A stretch of 64,000 nucleotides of DNA. Origin: Actinomadura formosensis NBRC 14204 (GTDB taxonomy: Bacteria > Actinomycetota > Actinomycetes > Streptosporangiales > Streptosporangiaceae). The DNA is taken from contig NZ_BCQQ01000012.1 of NCBI RefSeq assembly GCF_001552155.1, positions 16,115 to 80,114 of the forward strand, in the 5' to 3' direction. The notes beneath the pieces are model-generated. The model made no database searches, was not told the origin of the DNA, and saw only the letters and a list, made by a program, of their open reading frames with translations. Positions within the stretch are counted from its first letter, which is position 1, and the number at the start of each line of letters is the position of its first letter. Below are positions 37,217 to 47,630 of the stretch, piece after piece. Position numbers and translations under genes: made by a program.

Positions 37217-38493
37217 TTCGAAAGCCTTTCCTTCAACGTCGTGGTGAGCTCGGTGAGCGGGACGGCGGTCTGCTCGCCCTCGGCCAGGTCCTTGACCTGG
37301 GCGACGCCGTCCGCGATATCTCGCTCCCCGAGGATCACGGCGTAGCGGGCGCCCGAGCGGTCGGCGTCCTTCATGGCGCCCTTCAGCCGTTTGCCGCCGA
37401 ACGCCATGTCGGCGGCGATCCCGGCGCGGCGCAGCTCGTCGACGAGCGCGAACATGCGGCGTTCGGCGGTGTCGCCGAGCGCGACGCCGAACGCCTCGCA
37501 GCGCGGCTTGGCCGCGAACGCCGCGCCCCCGCCCTCCCGGGACTCGGCCTCAAGCGCCAGGATCGTGCGGTCCAGGCCGAGCCCGAACCCGATGCCGGGC
37601 AGCGGTGGGCCGCCGATGTCCTTCGACAGGCCGTCGTAGCGTCCGCCGCCGCCGATGCCGGACTGGGCGCCGAGCAGCGGGTGGTCGAACTCGTAGGTCG
37701 TGCGCGTGTAGTAGTCCAGGCCGCGGACGAGGGTGGGGGTGTCCTCCCAGGCGATGCCGAGGTCGGCGAGCAGCCCCCGGACCCGGTCGTGGTGGGCCTT
37801 GCAGGCCGGGCACAGGTGGTCGGCCATCAGCGGCGCGCCGGTGAGCTGCTCGCGCACCTTGGGACGCTTGTCGTCCAGCACCCGCAGCGGGTTGATCTCG
37901 ACGCGGGCACGGGTGTCCTCGTCCAGGTCCAGGCCGCGCAGGAACTCCTGCAGCAGGGCCCGGTAGCCGGGACGGCACTCCTTGCAGCCGAGCGAGTTCA
38001 GCAGCAGCCGCACCCGCGTCAGCCCCAGGGACCGGTACCAGTTCGACGCGATCGCGATGGTCTCGGCGTCGACCTGCGGGTCCTCGCTGCCGATCGCCTC
38101 CAGGTCGAGCTGGTAGAACTGCCGGTAGCGGCCCTGCTGCGGACGCTCGGCGCGGAACGCGGCCCCCGTCGTCCACACCTTCACCGGCAGCGCGCCCTTG
38201 TGCAGGTTGTTCTCCAGGACGGACCGCAGCACCGACGCGGTGAACTCGGGACGCAGCGTCAGCGACCTGCCGCCCCGGTCCTCGAAGGTGTACATCTCCT
38301 TGGTCACCACGTCGGTGGACTCGCCGACGCCGCGCCGGAACAGGTTGGTGTCCTCGAAGACGGCCAGTTCCAGGTAGCCGTAGCCGGCCAGCCGCGCCTG
38401 CTCGGCGAACGCCTCCCGGATCGCGTAGAAGAGGTCCGCGCGCGGCGGGACGTATTCACTGACCCCCTTGGGGGCCCGGAAACTCGAACTCAT
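37213..38493 (-). CDS. hisS: Histidyl-tRNA synthetase
   Basis: Class II synthetase, 426 aa. Motif 1 begins in the N-terminal [16 protein letters not shown]; motif 2 is [23 protein letters not shown]; the HisA motif is [15 protein letters not shown]; motif 3 is [15 protein letters not shown]; and the C-terminal anticodon domain ends the chain. It lies 12 bases after the MBL hydrolase and 4 bases into aspS, giving an operon MBL-hisS-aspS. ATG 38493. Confidence 0.96.
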   Translation of the reverse strand: MSSSFRAPKGVSEYVPPRADLFYAIREAFAEQARLAGYGYLELAVFEDTNLFRRGVGESTDVVTKEMYTFEDRGGRSLTLRPEFTASVLRSVLENNLHKGALPVKVWTTGAAFRAERPQQGRYRQFYQLDLEAIGSEDPQVDAETIAIASNWYRSLGLTRVRLLLNSLGCKECRPGYRALLQEFLRGLDLDEDTRARVEINPLRVLDDKRPKVREQLTGAPLMADHLCPACKAHHDRVRGLLADLGIAWEDTPTLVRGLDYYTRTTYEFDHPLLGAQSGIGGGGRYDGLSKDIGGPPLPGIGFGLGLDRTILALEAESREGGGAAFAAKPRCEAFGVALGDTAERRMFALVDELRRAGIAADMAFGGKRLKGAMKDADRSGARYAVILGERDIADGVAQVKDLAEGEQTAVPLTELTTTLKERLSK

Positions 38494-38505
38494 GGTCTCT
38501 TAGGC

Positions 38506-39201
38506 TCAGAATCCCTTGTTGGGTCCGTCCGCCGGAGTCAACTCCGCGAGGAACGGGTTCGTCGCCCGCTCACGGCCGATTGTGGTCTGCTCGCCGTGGC
38601 CGGGGAGGACGGCCGTGTCGTCGGGCATGGTCAGGCACACCCGGGACAGGCTGGCGAGGATCTCCTCATACGATCCGCCCGGCAGGTCGGTACGCCCGAT
38701 CGACCCCGCGAACAGCAGGTCGCCGGTGAACATCACGTCCGGGATCTGCGGGGTGCGCGGTGTCCGGAACGTCACCGACCCGGGCGTATGGCCCGGCGCG
38801 TGGTCGACGGTGAAGGTCAGCCCGGCCAGCTCCAGCGCCGCCCCGTCCGCGAGCTCCCGCACGTCGTCCGGCTCGGCCAGCTCCAGGCCGCCGAACAGCT
38901 GCTGCCCGGCGCCCAGGGACAGGCCCTTCGCCGGGTCGGTCAGCAGGTCGCGGTCGTCCGGGTGGATGTAGGCGGGGACGTCTTTGGCGCCGCACACCGG
39001 GGCCACCGACCAGACATGGTCGATATGACCGTGCGTCAGCAGCACCGCGACCGGCTTCAGCCGGTGCTCGCGCAGCAACTCCTCGATTCCGGCCTCGGCG
39101 TCCTGGCCGGGATCGATGATCACGCACTCCTCACCCGCGGCGGGCGCCACGACGTAGCAGTTCGCGGCGAATGATCCGGCGGGGAACCCGGCGACGAGCA
39201 C
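38506..39201 (-). CDS. MBL-fold hydrolase, glyoxalase II-like
   Basis: Metallo-beta-lactamase fold hydrolase, 231 aa. The zinc motif is THGHIDH (His57, His59, Asp61, His62); further ligands are in VDHAPGHTPGS, MFTGDLLFAGS and VLPGHGEQTT. It starts with GTG 39201 behind AAAGGA. Shorter than true hydroxyacylglutathione hydrolases, so a thioester or mycothiol-conjugate substrate is possible, but unproven. From memory, the position between rel/ppi and hisS is the same in mycobacteria (Rv2581c). Confidence 0.88.
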   Translation of the reverse strand: MLVAGFPAGSFAANCYVVAPAAGEECVIIDPGQDAEAGIEELLREHRLKPVAVLLTHGHIDHVWSVAPVCGAKDVPAYIHPDDRDLLTDPAKGLSLGAGQQLFGGLELAEPDDVRELADGAALELAGLTFTVDHAPGHTPGSVTFRTPRTPQIPDVMFTGDLLFAGSIGRTDLPGGSYEEILASLSRVCLTMPDDTAVLPGHGEQTTIGRERATNPFLAELTPADGPNKGF

Positions 39202-39362
39202 GGTCGTCCTTTCCTGGAACCAACTCGGTGGGCGTGTCCGAGGGTACCGGCGCGGCCATGGCCACCGCGAACGAGATGGGCCGCGCCGTGTCGCGTCGCG
39301 CCCGTCCCACCGCCGCGGGGAGCGCTTCCGGACGCGAAGGCGCGTTCACACCCGGGTACCGC

Positions 39363-39368
39363 TACTAT
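39363..39368 (+). promoter_or_regulatory. -10 of the cyclophilin gene
   Basis: TACTAT, 41 bases before the GTG, in the divergent MBL/cyclophilin gap (39202-39408). No matching -35 at 17 bases. Confidence 0.45.
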
Positions 39369-39408
39369 GCGCTGCACGTTCACCTGATCACAGCGGAGGG
39401 GCGGGGCA

Positions 39409-40155
39409 GTGGCGGGGAAGGACCGCAAGAAGCATCTCGCGCGGCAACGCTACGAGCGCCAGCAGCAGCGGCGGGCGCAGGAGGCGGCGAAGGCGCGCCG
39501 GGTCAAGATCATCGGCTCGGTCGCCGCGGTTGCGGTCATCGCCGCCGGTGCCGCGGCGTTCATGGTGCTCAAGGAGGACAAGTCCGCGGCGGCCGGCCCG
39601 CAGTGCGTCTACAAGACGGACACGGACAGCGGCGAGGTCAAGGACGTCGGCACCCCGCCGGGCAAGCCCGCCCGCCCTGGCATCGTCCAGGCCACGGTCA
39701 AGACGAACCAAGGCGACGTGGAGATGCAGCTGTACGGCGACAAGGCGCCCTGCACGGTCAACTCCTTCGTGTTCCTGGCGCAGAAGAACTTCTATGACAA
39801 GAGCGAGTGCCACCGGCTGACGAGCGGCGGCCTCAACGTCCTGCAGTGCGGCGACCCGTCGGCGTCCGGCAGCGGCGGGCCCGGCTACGGGTACGCCAAC
39901 GAGAACACCAGCGGCGCGACCTACACCGAGGGCACGCTCGCGATGGCGCACACGCAGGCGCCGGACTCCAACGGCAGCCAGTTCTTCATGGTCTACAAGG
40001 ACTCGCAGCTCCAGCCGGACTACACCGTGTTCGGAAAGATCACGAAGGGGCTGGACGTGCTCAAGAAAATCGCCGAGGGTGGTTCGGACCCCAAGAGCGA
40101 CGGAAAGCCCAAGAAGAAGGTCGAAATCCAGGACGTCACGATCGCCGGGAAATAG
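39409..40155 (+). CDS. Membrane-anchored peptidyl-prolyl isomerase (cyclophilin)
   Basis: 248 aa, actinobacterial PpiB type. A basic N terminus and one membrane helix (about 33-53, VKIIGSVAAVAVIAAGAAAF) anchor an extracytoplasmic cyclophilin domain. The domain contains TVKTNQGDVEMQLYGDKAPCTVNSF, the active-site SNGSQFFMVYKD and DYTVFGKITKGLDVL. The usual catalytic Arg-His region is YDKSECHRLT, so His and Arg are present with a nearby Cys. The GTG at 39409 follows GGAGGGG. It probably assists protein folding outside the membrane; the neighbouring secDF export genes fit this. Confidence 0.92.
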   Translation: MAGKDRKKHLARQRYERQQQRRAQEAAKARRVKIIGSVAAVAVIAAGAAAFMVLKEDKSAAAGPQCVYKTDTDSGEVKDVGTPPGKPARPGIVQATVKTNQGDVEMQLYGDKAPCTVNSFVFLAQKNFYDKSECHRLTSGGLNVLQCGDPSASGSGGPGYGYANENTSGATYTEGTLAMAHTQAPDSNGSQFFMVYKDSQLQPDYTVFGKITKGLDVLKKIAEGGSDPKSDGKPKKKVEIQDVTIAGK

Positions 40156-40227
40156 GCGAACGGGGTACTAAGGTGTGGAGGGTCCGGAAGGCGTGAGCCG
40201 TCCGGACCCGCGATTCAGGAGGCAAGG

Positions 40228-41463
40228 GTGTCCAGCGCGACCGATCCCTGGGGCCGGGTGGACGAGGACGGCACCGTCTATGTCAGGACGGCGGACGGCG
40301 AGCGGGTCGTCGGGTCCTGGCAGGCAGGCGCGCCCGAAGAGGCCCTGGCCTACTTCAAGCGCAAGTACGACGCGCTCGTCACCGAGATCGGCCTGCTCGA
40401 ACAGCGGATCCGCACCACCGATCTGCAGCCCGCCCAGGCGCAGCACAGCATCGAGCGGCTCCGCGAGGCCGTCGCCGGCGCGCACGCCGTCGGCGACCTC
40501 GACGCGCTCGGCCGGCGCCTGGACGTTCTCACCGAGCAGGTCGGGCGGCGCCGCGAGGAGGTCAAGGCCCAGCGCGAGCAGCACCGCCACGAGGCCCGCG
40601 AGGTCAAGGAGCGGATCGTCGCCGAGGCCGAGCGCATCGCGGCCGAGGAGACGCACTGGAAGAACGGCGGGGAGCGGCTGCGGCAGCTGGTCGAGGAGTG
40701 GAAGGCCGCCGACCGCATCGACCGGCCCGCCGAGACCGCGCTGTGGAAGCGGCTGTCGGCCGCCCGCAACGCCTTCACCAAGCGTCGCAAGGCCTACTTC
40801 GCCACGCTCGACGACCAGCGCGAGGAGGCCCGCCGGGAGAAGGGGCGCCTGGTCGCCGAGGCCGAGGCGATGTCCGGCTCCACCGACTGGGGCGAGACGG
40901 CCGCCGCCTACCGCGACCTGATGCGCCGCTGGAAGATGGCCGGACGCGCCTCCCGGGACGTAGAAGACGACCTGTGGGCCCGCTTCAAGGGCGCCCAGGA
41001 CACCTTCTTCCAGGCCCGCAGTGCCGCGTTCGCCGAGCGTGACGCCGAGTTCCGCGGGAACGCCGAGGAGAAGGAGAAGATCCTCGCCGAGGCGGAGCGG
41101 CTGCTGCCCGTGCGGGACGTCCGGCAGGCGCGGCAGGCGCTGCGCGCGGTCCAGGAGCGCTGGGAGGCCGCCGGCATGGTCCCGCGCGACCAGCGTGACC
41201 GTCTGGAGGGCCGGCTCCGCAAGATCGAGGACGCCGTCCGCGCCGCGGAGGAGAACGAGTGGCGCCGCACCAACCCCGAGGCCCGCGCCCGCGCCGAGGC
41301 TACGGTCGGCCAGTTGCGCAGCTCCATCGAGCAGTTGGAGAAGCGCCTCGGCAAGGCCCGCGAGGCCGGCCGGGAGAAGGACGTCAAGGAGGCCGAGGAG
41401 GCCCTCAACGCCCGTCGCGCGTGGCTGGAGGAGGCCGAGCGCACCCTCGCCGAATTCTCGTAG
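40228..41463 (+). CDS. DUF349 domain protein
   Basis: 411 aa, strongly helical and rich in Arg/Glu/Ala, with long coiled-coil stretches. Several DUF349-type repeats are visible, each with a W near KxxG or GxxSRDVEDDLWARFKGAQDTFF; other copies are WKAAD...ALWKRLSAARNAFTKRR and RWEAAGMVPRDQRDRLEGRLRKI. The family is widespread in actinobacteria with no established function. It starts at GTG 40228 behind GGAGGCAAG. A -10-like TAAGGT at 40169-40174 precedes it. No signal peptide, so cytoplasmic. Confidence 0.87.
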   Translation: MSSATDPWGRVDEDGTVYVRTADGERVVGSWQAGAPEEALAYFKRKYDALVTEIGLLEQRIRTTDLQPAQAQHSIERLREAVAGAHAVGDLDALGRRLDVLTEQVGRRREEVKAQREQHRHEAREVKERIVAEAERIAAEETHWKNGGERLRQLVEEWKAADRIDRPAETALWKRLSAARNAFTKRRKAYFATLDDQREEARREKGRLVAEAEAMSGSTDWGETAAAYRDLMRRWKMAGRASRDVEDDLWARFKGAQDTFFQARSAAFAERDAEFRGNAEEKEKILAEAERLLPVRDVRQARQALRAVQERWEAAGMVPRDQRDRLEGRLRKIEDAVRAAEENEWRRTNPEARARAEATVGQLRSSIEQLEKRLGKAREAGREKDVKEAEEALNARRAWLEEAERTLAEFS

Positions 41464-41500
41464 GCCGCCGGGGGCTCGTCCCACGCCCGCGGCCGGTGGC

Positions 41501-42073
41501 TCAGGCCGGCGGGACGGTGCGGCCCAGGAAGGCCAGGAGGCGTGTCTGCTCGTCGGCTCCCGGGGACGCCGTGAGCTGCGGGGCCAGGTGCCCGGCGGCG
41601 CGCAGGGGAGCGGCGACCATCTGGGCCGTCGCGAACGCGTGGTGGACGAGGTCGGGGTCCAGGCGGGACGGCTGGCCCGTCGCGCGCGCCAGGTCCCAGG
41701 CGTGCACCAGCGGTTCCAGGATGTAGCCGCCCAGGAAGTCGCCCAGCGGGAGCTCGCCGAGCCCCCCGAACGGGACGGGGCGTAGCAGCGCCTCCGGGGT
41801 GAGGGCCGCCGCGCACTCCTTGCGGGCCGCCCGCCAGCTCATCAGGACGTCGCCCTGGACGAACCGGGCCGGGTCCCGGTTGACGTCCGGCGGGGGTTCC
41901 CCGGTGGCCAGCGACCGGATCAGGGACTGCCCGCCGGTCACGTGACCTGCGACGTCCCGTGCGGTCCACCCCTCGCAGGGCGACGGCGCGTCCCACGCGT
42001 CGTGCGGGACGCCGGCGACCAGGCCCTCGAAGAGGTCGAGGGTCCGGTGGTAGCCGCTGAGGTTGTGCGCCAT
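41501..42073 (-). CDS. TIGR03086-type metal-binding DinB-fold protein
   Basis: 190 aa, of the mycothiol-dependent maleylpyruvate isomerase/DinB-like group. It reads MAHNLSGYHRTLDLFEGLVA, then CEGWTARDVAGHVTGG (metal His) and LVHAWDLARATGQ with the second His motif. Such proteins are thought to be thiol- or metal-dependent transferases; the substrate is unknown. ATG 42073 is chosen as the family start. A TTGACA on the minus strand (42104-42109) lies about 30 bases upstream, so the mRNA may have almost no leader. Confidence 0.85.
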   Translation of the reverse strand: MAHNLSGYHRTLDLFEGLVAGVPHDAWDAPSPCEGWTARDVAGHVTGGQSLIRSLATGEPPPDVNRDPARFVQGDVLMSWRAARKECAAALTPEALLRPVPFGGLGELPLGDFLGGYILEPLVHAWDLARATGQPSRLDPDLVHHAFATAQMVAAPLRAAGHLAPQLTASPGADEQTRLLAFLGRTVPPA

Positions 42074-42183
42074 GGTGGTCAGTGACCCGCGATCCGGCCG
42101 CCATGTCAAGCGATATCCGCAAGGTGATCCATCAGGGTTCCCGGACGTCCGGGAGCACCCGCGCCGCGAGATAGTGTCGGAGC

Positions 42184-43605
42184 GTGACCAGCAGGGCGGA
42201 ATCGGGCGAGCCGGAGGGCCTTTTCGACGCGCCGGAGCAGGGCCGTGCCGTACCGGAGCCCGCGCCCCCGGCCACGTCCGGCGCGCCCGTCGCGGCCGGG
42301 AGGGGCGGCGCGGAGCAGCCGCTCGCCGTCCGGATGCGTCCCCGCGCGCTGGACGAGGTCGTCGGGCAGGGCCATCTGCTCGGCCCCGGCACCCCGATCC
42401 GGCAGCTCGTCGACCGGGACGTGCCGATGTCGCTCGTCCTGTGGGGGCCGCCGGGCACGGGCAAGACCACCCTCGCCACCGTCGTGAGCCATGTCACGTC
42501 CCGCCGGTTCGTGGAGATCTCCGCGGTCAGCGACGGCGTCAAGCGGGTCCGCGCCGAGATCGGCCTGGCCCGCCGCGAGCTGGGCATGACCGGACGGCAG
42601 ACCGTCCTGTTCGTCGACGAGGTCCACCGCTTCAACAAGGCCCAGCAGGACGCCCTGCTCCCCGCGGTGGAGAACCGGTGGGTGTCGTTCATCGGCGCGA
42701 CGACCGAGAATCCGTTCTTCTCCGTCATCAGCCCGCTGCTGTCCCGCTCCCTGCTGCTGACGCTGGAGCCGCTCGGCGCGGACGACCTGCGCGAGGTGAT
42801 CCGCCGGGCGCTCACCGAGGAACGCGGCCTGAACGGGGCGGTGACCCTCGACCCCGCCGCCGAGGACCACCTCGTCCGGCTCGCCGGCGGCGACGCCCGC
42901 CGCACCCTCACCTACCTGGAGGCCGCCTCCCTCGTCGTCGACGGCGGCGGCGTGATCGACGTCGGCGTCCTGGAGAGGGCCGTCGACCGGGCCGCCGTCC
43001 GCTACGACCGCGAGGGCGACCAGCATTACGACGTCGTCAGCGCGTTCATCAAGAGCATCCGCGGCAGCGACGTCGACGCGGCGCTGCACTACCTCGCCCG
43101 CATGATCGAGGCGGGGGAGGACCCGCGGTTCATCGCCCGGCGGCTGATCGTGCACGCCAGCGAGGACGTCGGGATGGCCGACCCGACCGCGCTGCAGACC
43201 GCGGTCGCGGCGGCGCAGGCGGTGGAGTTCGTCGGCCTGCCCGAGGCCAGGATCAACCTCGCCCAGGCGGTGATCCATCTCTCCCTCGCGCCCAAGTCCA
43301 ACGCGGTCATCACGGCTGTGGACGGCGCGCTCGGCGACGTCCGCAAGGGCCTCGCCGGCCCCGTCCCCGGGCACCTGCGCGACTCCCACTACAAGGGCGC
43401 CGCGAAGGTCGGGCACGGGCAGGGCTACAAGTACGCCCACGACCATCCCGGCGGGGTGGTCCGGCAGCGGTACGCGCCCGACTCCGTGGACGGACGGGAG
43501 TACTATCGCCCGACCAGGCATGGCGCCGAGGCGCGGTTCACCGAGGTCCTCGCCCGGATCAGGTCCGTCCTGCGCGGCACCCCGGGGGAGGCGCGGGAAC
43601 GGTAA
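42184..43605 (+). CDS. rarA: Replication-associated recombination ATPase RarA
   Basis: AAA+ ATPase of the RarA/MgsA/WRNIP1 family, 473 aa. An N-terminal variable region of about 45 residues precedes [25 protein letters not shown]. Walker A is [13 protein letters not shown], Walker B is [19 protein letters not shown], sensor 1 is [19 protein letters not shown]. The C-terminal tetramerisation domain includes [19 protein letters not shown] and [18 protein letters not shown]. It acts at stalled replication forks according to family knowledge. It starts at GTG 42184. Confidence 0.94.
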   Translation: MTSRAESGEPEGLFDAPEQGRAVPEPAPPATSGAPVAAGRGGAEQPLAVRMRPRALDEVVGQGHLLGPGTPIRQLVDRDVPMSLVLWGPPGTGKTTLATVVSHVTSRRFVEISAVSDGVKRVRAEIGLARRELGMTGRQTVLFVDEVHRFNKAQQDALLPAVENRWVSFIGATTENPFFSVISPLLSRSLLLTLEPLGADDLREVIRRALTEERGLNGAVTLDPAAEDHLVRLAGGDARRTLTYLEAASLVVDGGGVIDVGVLERAVDRAAVRYDREGDQHYDVVSAFIKSIRGSDVDAALHYLARMIEAGEDPRFIARRLIVHASEDVGMADPTALQTAVAAAQAVEFVGLPEARINLAQAVIHLSLAPKSNAVITAVDGALGDVRKGLAGPVPGHLRDSHYKGAAKVGHGQGYKYAHDHPGGVVRQRYAPDSVDGREYYRPTRHGAEARFTEVLARIRSVLRGTPGEARER

Positions 43606-43713
43606 TGATCGATCTTGCCTGGCCGGTGCGACCGGCACACGGCCCGGCGGACCGGTAAGGTCTGTCAGGCCATGCCCGGCCCCGAGCCGAACTCTCGCGA
43701 ACGGAAAGCCCTG

Positions 43714-44130
43714 ATGCTTACTGGTGGACAGCTGGCAGGCCTCATCGTGGCCGTGTTCTGGGCGGTGCTCGTCTCGTTCATCGCGCTGACCCTGCTGAAG
43801 CTCTCCCGGCTGCTCGCCGAGGCGGGCAGGGTCGTGCGCGAGATCGGCGACCAGGCCGCCCCCCTGCTGGACGACATGACCGACACGGTGAAACGCGCCA
43901 ACGAGCAGCTCGGCCGCACCGACGTCATCACCAAGCAGGTCGCCGGCGTCACCCAGAACGTCTCGGCCGTCACCACCGTCATGACGTCGGTGGTCGGCGG
44001 CCCGCTGGTGAAGGCCGCCGCCTTCTCCTACGGCGTCCGCAGGGCCCTCGGCAGCCGGGACGGCGACGGGCGCTCCCCGTCCGGCCGGCCGCAGCTTCAG
44101 GCCCGCTCCTCGGGGAAGGGACGCGGATGA
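43714..44130 (+). CDS. DUF948 membrane protein
   Basis: 138 aa with one N-terminal membrane helix (about 7-29, [22 protein letters not shown]) and a long amphipathic helix containing [27 protein letters not shown], the DUF948 pattern; the C terminus is basic and unstructured. ATG 43714 has GGAAAG 5 bases upstream. A -10-like TAAGGT at 43656-43661 could also support the upstream ATG 43672. It overlaps the next gene by 4 bases. Function unknown; from memory, this pair commonly precedes alaS in actinobacteria. Confidence 0.82.
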   Translation: MLTGGQLAGLIVAVFWAVLVSFIALTLLKLSRLLAEAGRVVREIGDQAAPLLDDMTDTVKRANEQLGRTDVITKQVAGVTQNVSAVTTVMTSVVGGPLVKAAAFSYGVRRALGSRDGDGRSPSGRPQLQARSSGKGRG

Positions 44131-44462
44131 GGCGGCTGTTCTGGCTCTCCGTCGGCGCCGGCGCCGGCGTCTACGTCACGCACCGTGTCAAGCGGCGCGT
44201 GGAGCGGGTCGCCCGCAGCCTGTCCCCCGAGGGGGTCACGGTGCGCGCGGTGGCGGCGGGGAAGGGCACCGGGGAGCGGTTGAGGCTCTTCGCCTCCGAC
44301 GTCCGTACCGAGATGCGGGCCCGCGAGGAGGAACTGCGCGAGGCCGTCCGCATGGACCAGGCCCCGCCGGACGCCGAGGTTCCCGGATACCGGGGCTCCC
44401 CGCCCCGCCGGGTGCTCAAGGCGCGATACACGATCATCGACGACGACAAGGATGGCCACTGA
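44127..44462 (+). CDS. Small protein upstream of alaS, DUF6167-like
   Basis: 111 aa. It starts [32 protein letters not shown], a short hydrophobic N-terminal helix followed by a basic helix, then an acidic helix ([18 protein letters not shown]). Recognised from memory as the small actinobacterial DUF6167-type protein found before alaS, with modest certainty. The ATG overlaps the DUF948 stop (ATGA), and alaS follows after 2 bases, so all three are one operon. Function unknown. Confidence 0.78.
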   Translation: MRRLFWLSVGAGAGVYVTHRVKRRVERVARSLSPEGVTVRAVAAGKGTGERLRLFASDVRTEMRAREEELREAVRMDQAPPDAEVPGYRGSPPRRVLKARYTIIDDDKDGH

Positions 44463-44464
44463 TC

Positions 44465-47134
44465 ATGGAGTCGGCAGAGGTCGCACGCCGCTTCCTGAAG
44501 TTCTTCGAGGAGCGCGGGCACACGGTGGTGCCCTCGGCCAGCCTGGTCGCCGAGGACCCGACCCTGCTGCTGGTCAACGCCGGCATGGTCCCGTTCAAGC
44601 CGTACTTCCTCGGCCAGCGCACGCCGCCCTCGCCGCGGATGACCAGCGCGCAGAAGTGCGTGCGGACGCCCGACATCGAGGAGGTCGGCAAGACCACCCG
44701 GCATGCCACGTTCTTCCAGATGCTGGGCAACTTCTCCATCGGCGACTACTTCAAGGAGCAGGCGATCCCGTTCGCCTGGGAGCTGCTGACCGCCTCCCGC
44801 GCGGACGGCGGCTTCGGCTTCCCCGAGGACAAGCTGTGGGTCACCGTCTTCCACGACGACGACGAGGCCCAGAACATCTGGCACCACAAGGTGGGCGTCC
44901 CCCTCGACCGCATCCAGCGGCGCGGCATGGAGGACAACTTCTGGTCGATGGGCGTCCCCGGCCCGTGCGGGCCCTGCTCGGAGATCTACTACGACCGCGG
45001 CCCCGAGTACGGCCGCGAGGGCGGCCCGGTCGCCGACGAGGACCGCTACCTGGAGGTGTGGAACCTCGTCTTCATGCAGTACGAGCGGGGACCGGGGGAG
45101 AGCAAGACCGACTTCCCGATCCTCGGCGACCTGCCCGCCAAGAACATCGACACCGGCATGGGCCTGGAGCGCATGGCGGCGATCCTGCAGGGCGTCGACA
45201 ACATCTACGAGACCGACACCCTGTGGCGGGTCCTCGACCGCGCCGCCGGGCTGACCGGCGCCAAGTACGGCCGCGACCACCGTGCGGACGTGTCGCTGCG
45301 CGTCGTCGCCGACCACGTCCGCAGCGGGACGATGATGGTCGCGGACGGCATCCGCCCCGGCAACGAGGGCCGCGGCTACGTGCTGCGCCGCATCCTGCGC
45401 CGCTCCATCCGCAACCTGCGCCTGCTCGGTGGCCAGGACGCCGGGCTCATGCACGAGCTGACCGCCGTCGCGATCAGCGCGATGGGCGAGCAGTACCCCG
45501 AGCTGGTGCGCACGGCGGCGAACATCCACACGGTCATCGACGCCGAGGAGGACTCCTTCCTGCAGACGCTCCGCACCGGCACCGCGATCTTCGACACGGC
45601 CGTGGCGGAGACCAGGCGGTCCGGCGGCGCGACACTGCCGGGCGAGCAGGCGTTCAAGCTGCACGACACCTACGGCTTCCCGATCGATCTCACCCTGGAG
45701 ATGGCGTCCGAGCAGGGCCTGCGGGTGGACGAGGACGGCTTCCGCCGGCTCATGCAGGAGCAGCGGGACCGCGCGAAGAGGGACGCCCGCGACAAGAAGA
45801 CCGGCAACCTCGACGTCTCCGTCCTGGACGAGCTGCTCACCGGCGCCGGCGGCAAGGTCGACTTCACCGGCTACGGCAGCCTGGCCGGTGACGCCCGCCT
45901 CGTCGGGCTGCTGGTCGGCGGTGCCAATGTGCCCGCCGCCGGCGAGGGCACCGATGTGGAGGTCGTCCTCGACCGCACCCCGTTCTACGCCGAGGGCGGC
46001 GGCCAGCTCGCCGACCACGGCGTGATCCGGCTCGGCAACGGCGCCGTCATCGAGGTGACGGACGTGCAGGCGCCCCTCGCCGGCCTCGTCGTGCACCGCG
46101 GGCGCGTCCGCAGCGGCGAGGCGCAGGCGGGCGACACCGCCTACGCCGAGGTCGACGTGGAGCGGCGCCGGGCGATCTCCCGCTCGCACACCGCGACCCA
46201 CATGGTGCACGCCGGGTTCCGCCGCGCGCTCGGCGAGTCCGCCGCGCAGGCCGGTTCGGAGAACTCGCCCGGCCGGTTCCGGTTCGACTTCACCGCCTCC
46301 GGCGCCGTCCCCCCGAGCGTGCTGCGCGATGTCGAGGACGAGGTGAACGAGGTGCTGGTCGGCGACCTGGACGTCCGGGCGTTCCACACCTCGATCGACG
46401 AGGCCCGCGCGATGGGCGCGCTCGCGCTGTTCGGTGAGAAGTACGGCGATGAGGTCCGGGTGGTCGAGGTCGGCGACTACTCCCGCGAGCTGTGCGGCGG
46501 CACCCATGTCGCCCGCTCCGGGCAGCTCGGCCTGATCAAGGTGCTGGGCGAGTCGTCGATCGGCGCCGGCGTCCGCCGCGTCGAGGCGCTCGTCGGCATC
46601 GACGCGTTCCGCTTCCTGGCCCGGGAGAGCGTGCTCGTCGCGCAGCTCGCCGAGCAGATGAAGGCGCGCAAGGAGGAGCTGCCCGAGCGCGTCTCCGGCA
46701 TCGTCACCCGGCTCCGGGACGCGGAGAAGGAACTGGAGAAGCTCCGCTCCCAGCAGGTCCTCGCGATCGCCGGATCGCTCGCCGACGGCGCGAAGGACGT
46801 GGGCGGCATCGCGTTCGTCGGGCACCGCGCCCCGGACGGCACCGGCGCCGACGACCTGCGCAAGCTCGCCGTCGACGTCCGCGGCCGGCTCCAGGCCCGG
46901 CCCGCCGTCGTGATGGTGACCGGTGTGCCGAAGGACCGTCCCGTCGTGGTCGTCGCCGTCACCCCGGGCGCCCGCGAGCGCGGCCTCAAGGCGGGCGCGC
47001 TCGTCGGCCTCGCCGCCAAGGCCCTCGGTGGAGGCGGCGGCGGCAAGGACGACCTGGCGCAGGGCGGCGGCGCGAACCCGGCGGCGATCGGCGACGCCCT
47101 CGCCGCCGTTGAACGAGCAGTAGGGGCCGCGTGA
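44465..47134 (+). CDS. alaS: Alanyl-tRNA synthetase
   Basis: Class II synthetase, 889 aa, full length. It has the catalytic N terminus ([20 protein letters not shown]; motif 2 near [20 protein letters not shown]), the editing domain with HTATHMVH and [15 protein letters not shown] (zinc His/Cys set), and the C-terminal C-Ala domain with the Gly-rich [17 protein letters not shown] 44465. It is part of the DUF948-small protein-alaS operon and ruvX follows after 37 bases. Confidence 0.97.
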   Translation: MESAEVARRFLKFFEERGHTVVPSASLVAEDPTLLLVNAGMVPFKPYFLGQRTPPSPRMTSAQKCVRTPDIEEVGKTTRHATFFQMLGNFSIGDYFKEQAIPFAWELLTASRADGGFGFPEDKLWVTVFHDDDEAQNIWHHKVGVPLDRIQRRGMEDNFWSMGVPGPCGPCSEIYYDRGPEYGREGGPVADEDRYLEVWNLVFMQYERGPGESKTDFPILGDLPAKNIDTGMGLERMAAILQGVDNIYETDTLWRVLDRAAGLTGAKYGRDHRADVSLRVVADHVRSGTMMVADGIRPGNEGRGYVLRRILRRSIRNLRLLGGQDAGLMHELTAVAISAMGEQYPELVRTAANIHTVIDAEEDSFLQTLRTGTAIFDTAVAETRRSGGATLPGEQAFKLHDTYGFPIDLTLEMASEQGLRVDEDGFRRLMQEQRDRAKRDARDKKTGNLDVSVLDELLTGAGGKVDFTGYGSLAGDARLVGLLVGGANVPAAGEGTDVEVVLDRTPFYAEGGGQLADHGVIRLGNGAVIEVTDVQAPLAGLVVHRGRVRSGEAQAGDTAYAEVDVERRRAISRSHTATHMVHAGFRRALGESAAQAGSENSPGRFRFDFTASGAVPPSVLRDVEDEVNEVLVGDLDVRAFHTSIDEARAMGALALFGEKYGDEVRVVEVGDYSRELCGGTHVARSGQLGLIKVLGESSIGAGVRRVEALVGIDAFRFLARESVLVAQLAEQMKARKEELPERVSGIVTRLRDAEKELEKLRSQQVLAIAGSLADGAKDVGGIAFVGHRAPDGTGADDLRKLAVDVRGRLQARPAVVMVTGVPKDRPVVVVAVTPGARERGLKAGALVGLAAKALGGGGGGKDDLAQGGGANPAAIGDALAAVERAVGAA

Positions 47135-47171
47135 GCCCGGCGGGACGGGGGCAAGCACCGGGGCGGGCGAT

Positions 47172-47630
47172 ATGAGGAACGGCGTCCGGCTCGGGGTCGA
47201 TGTGGGGAGCGTGCGCGTGGGGGTCGCCAAGTGCGACCCCGGCGGCATCCTCGCCTCCCCCCTGGAGACCGTGAAAAGCGGCAAGGGGGACATCGACCGG
47301 CTGGTGGAACTGGCCGCCGAGCACGAGGCGATCGAGGTCGTCGTCGGACTGCCGACGTCGCTGTCGGGCCGGGAGGGCCCGGCGGCGCAGGCGGCGCGCA
47401 AGTTCGCGGCCAGGCTCGCGGACCGTCTTCCTCCGGAGACGGTCCGACTGCACGACGAGCGGCTCACCACCGTCACCGCCGAGAGCGGGCTGCGGGCCGG
47501 GGGAGTCCATGGTCGGGCCAGGCGCAAGGTCGTCGATCAGGCCGCCGCGGCGGTCCTGCTCCAGGCGGCCCTCGACGCGGAACGGTTGACTGGGCGTCCC
47601 CCAGGAGAGATCGTCCGGGGGAGTTCATGA
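47172..47630 (+). CDS. ruvX: RuvX/YqgF-family putative nuclease
   Basis: RNase H-fold protein, 152 aa, implicated in rRNA maturation or junction resolution from family knowledge. Motifs: GVDVGSVRVGVAKCDP (first Asp), VVVGLPTSLSGREGPAAQ and LHDERLTTVTAES with DQAAAAVLLQAALD at the C terminus. The last four bases overlap mltG (ATGA). Order alaS-ruvX-mltG-aroE is the conserved actinobacterial one. Confidence 0.93.
   Translation: MRNGVRLGVDVGSVRVGVAKCDPGGILASPLETVKSGKGDIDRLVELAAEHEAIEVVVGLPTSLSGREGPAAQAARKFAARLADRLPPETVRLHDERLTTVTAESGLRAGGVHGRARRKVVDQAAAAVLLQAALDAERLTGRPPGEIVRGSS

Noticed and set aside
43622..43636. GCCGGT-GCG-ACCGGC hairpin as rarA terminator
   Set aside because: Only 6 bp, no T tract, and directly upstream of the next promoter; too weak to list.
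43672..43713. Start of the DUF948 gene at ATG 43672 with a leaderless mRNA
   Set aside because: The -10 TAAGGT would fit, but ATG 43714 has a proper SD and gives the usual family N terminus.
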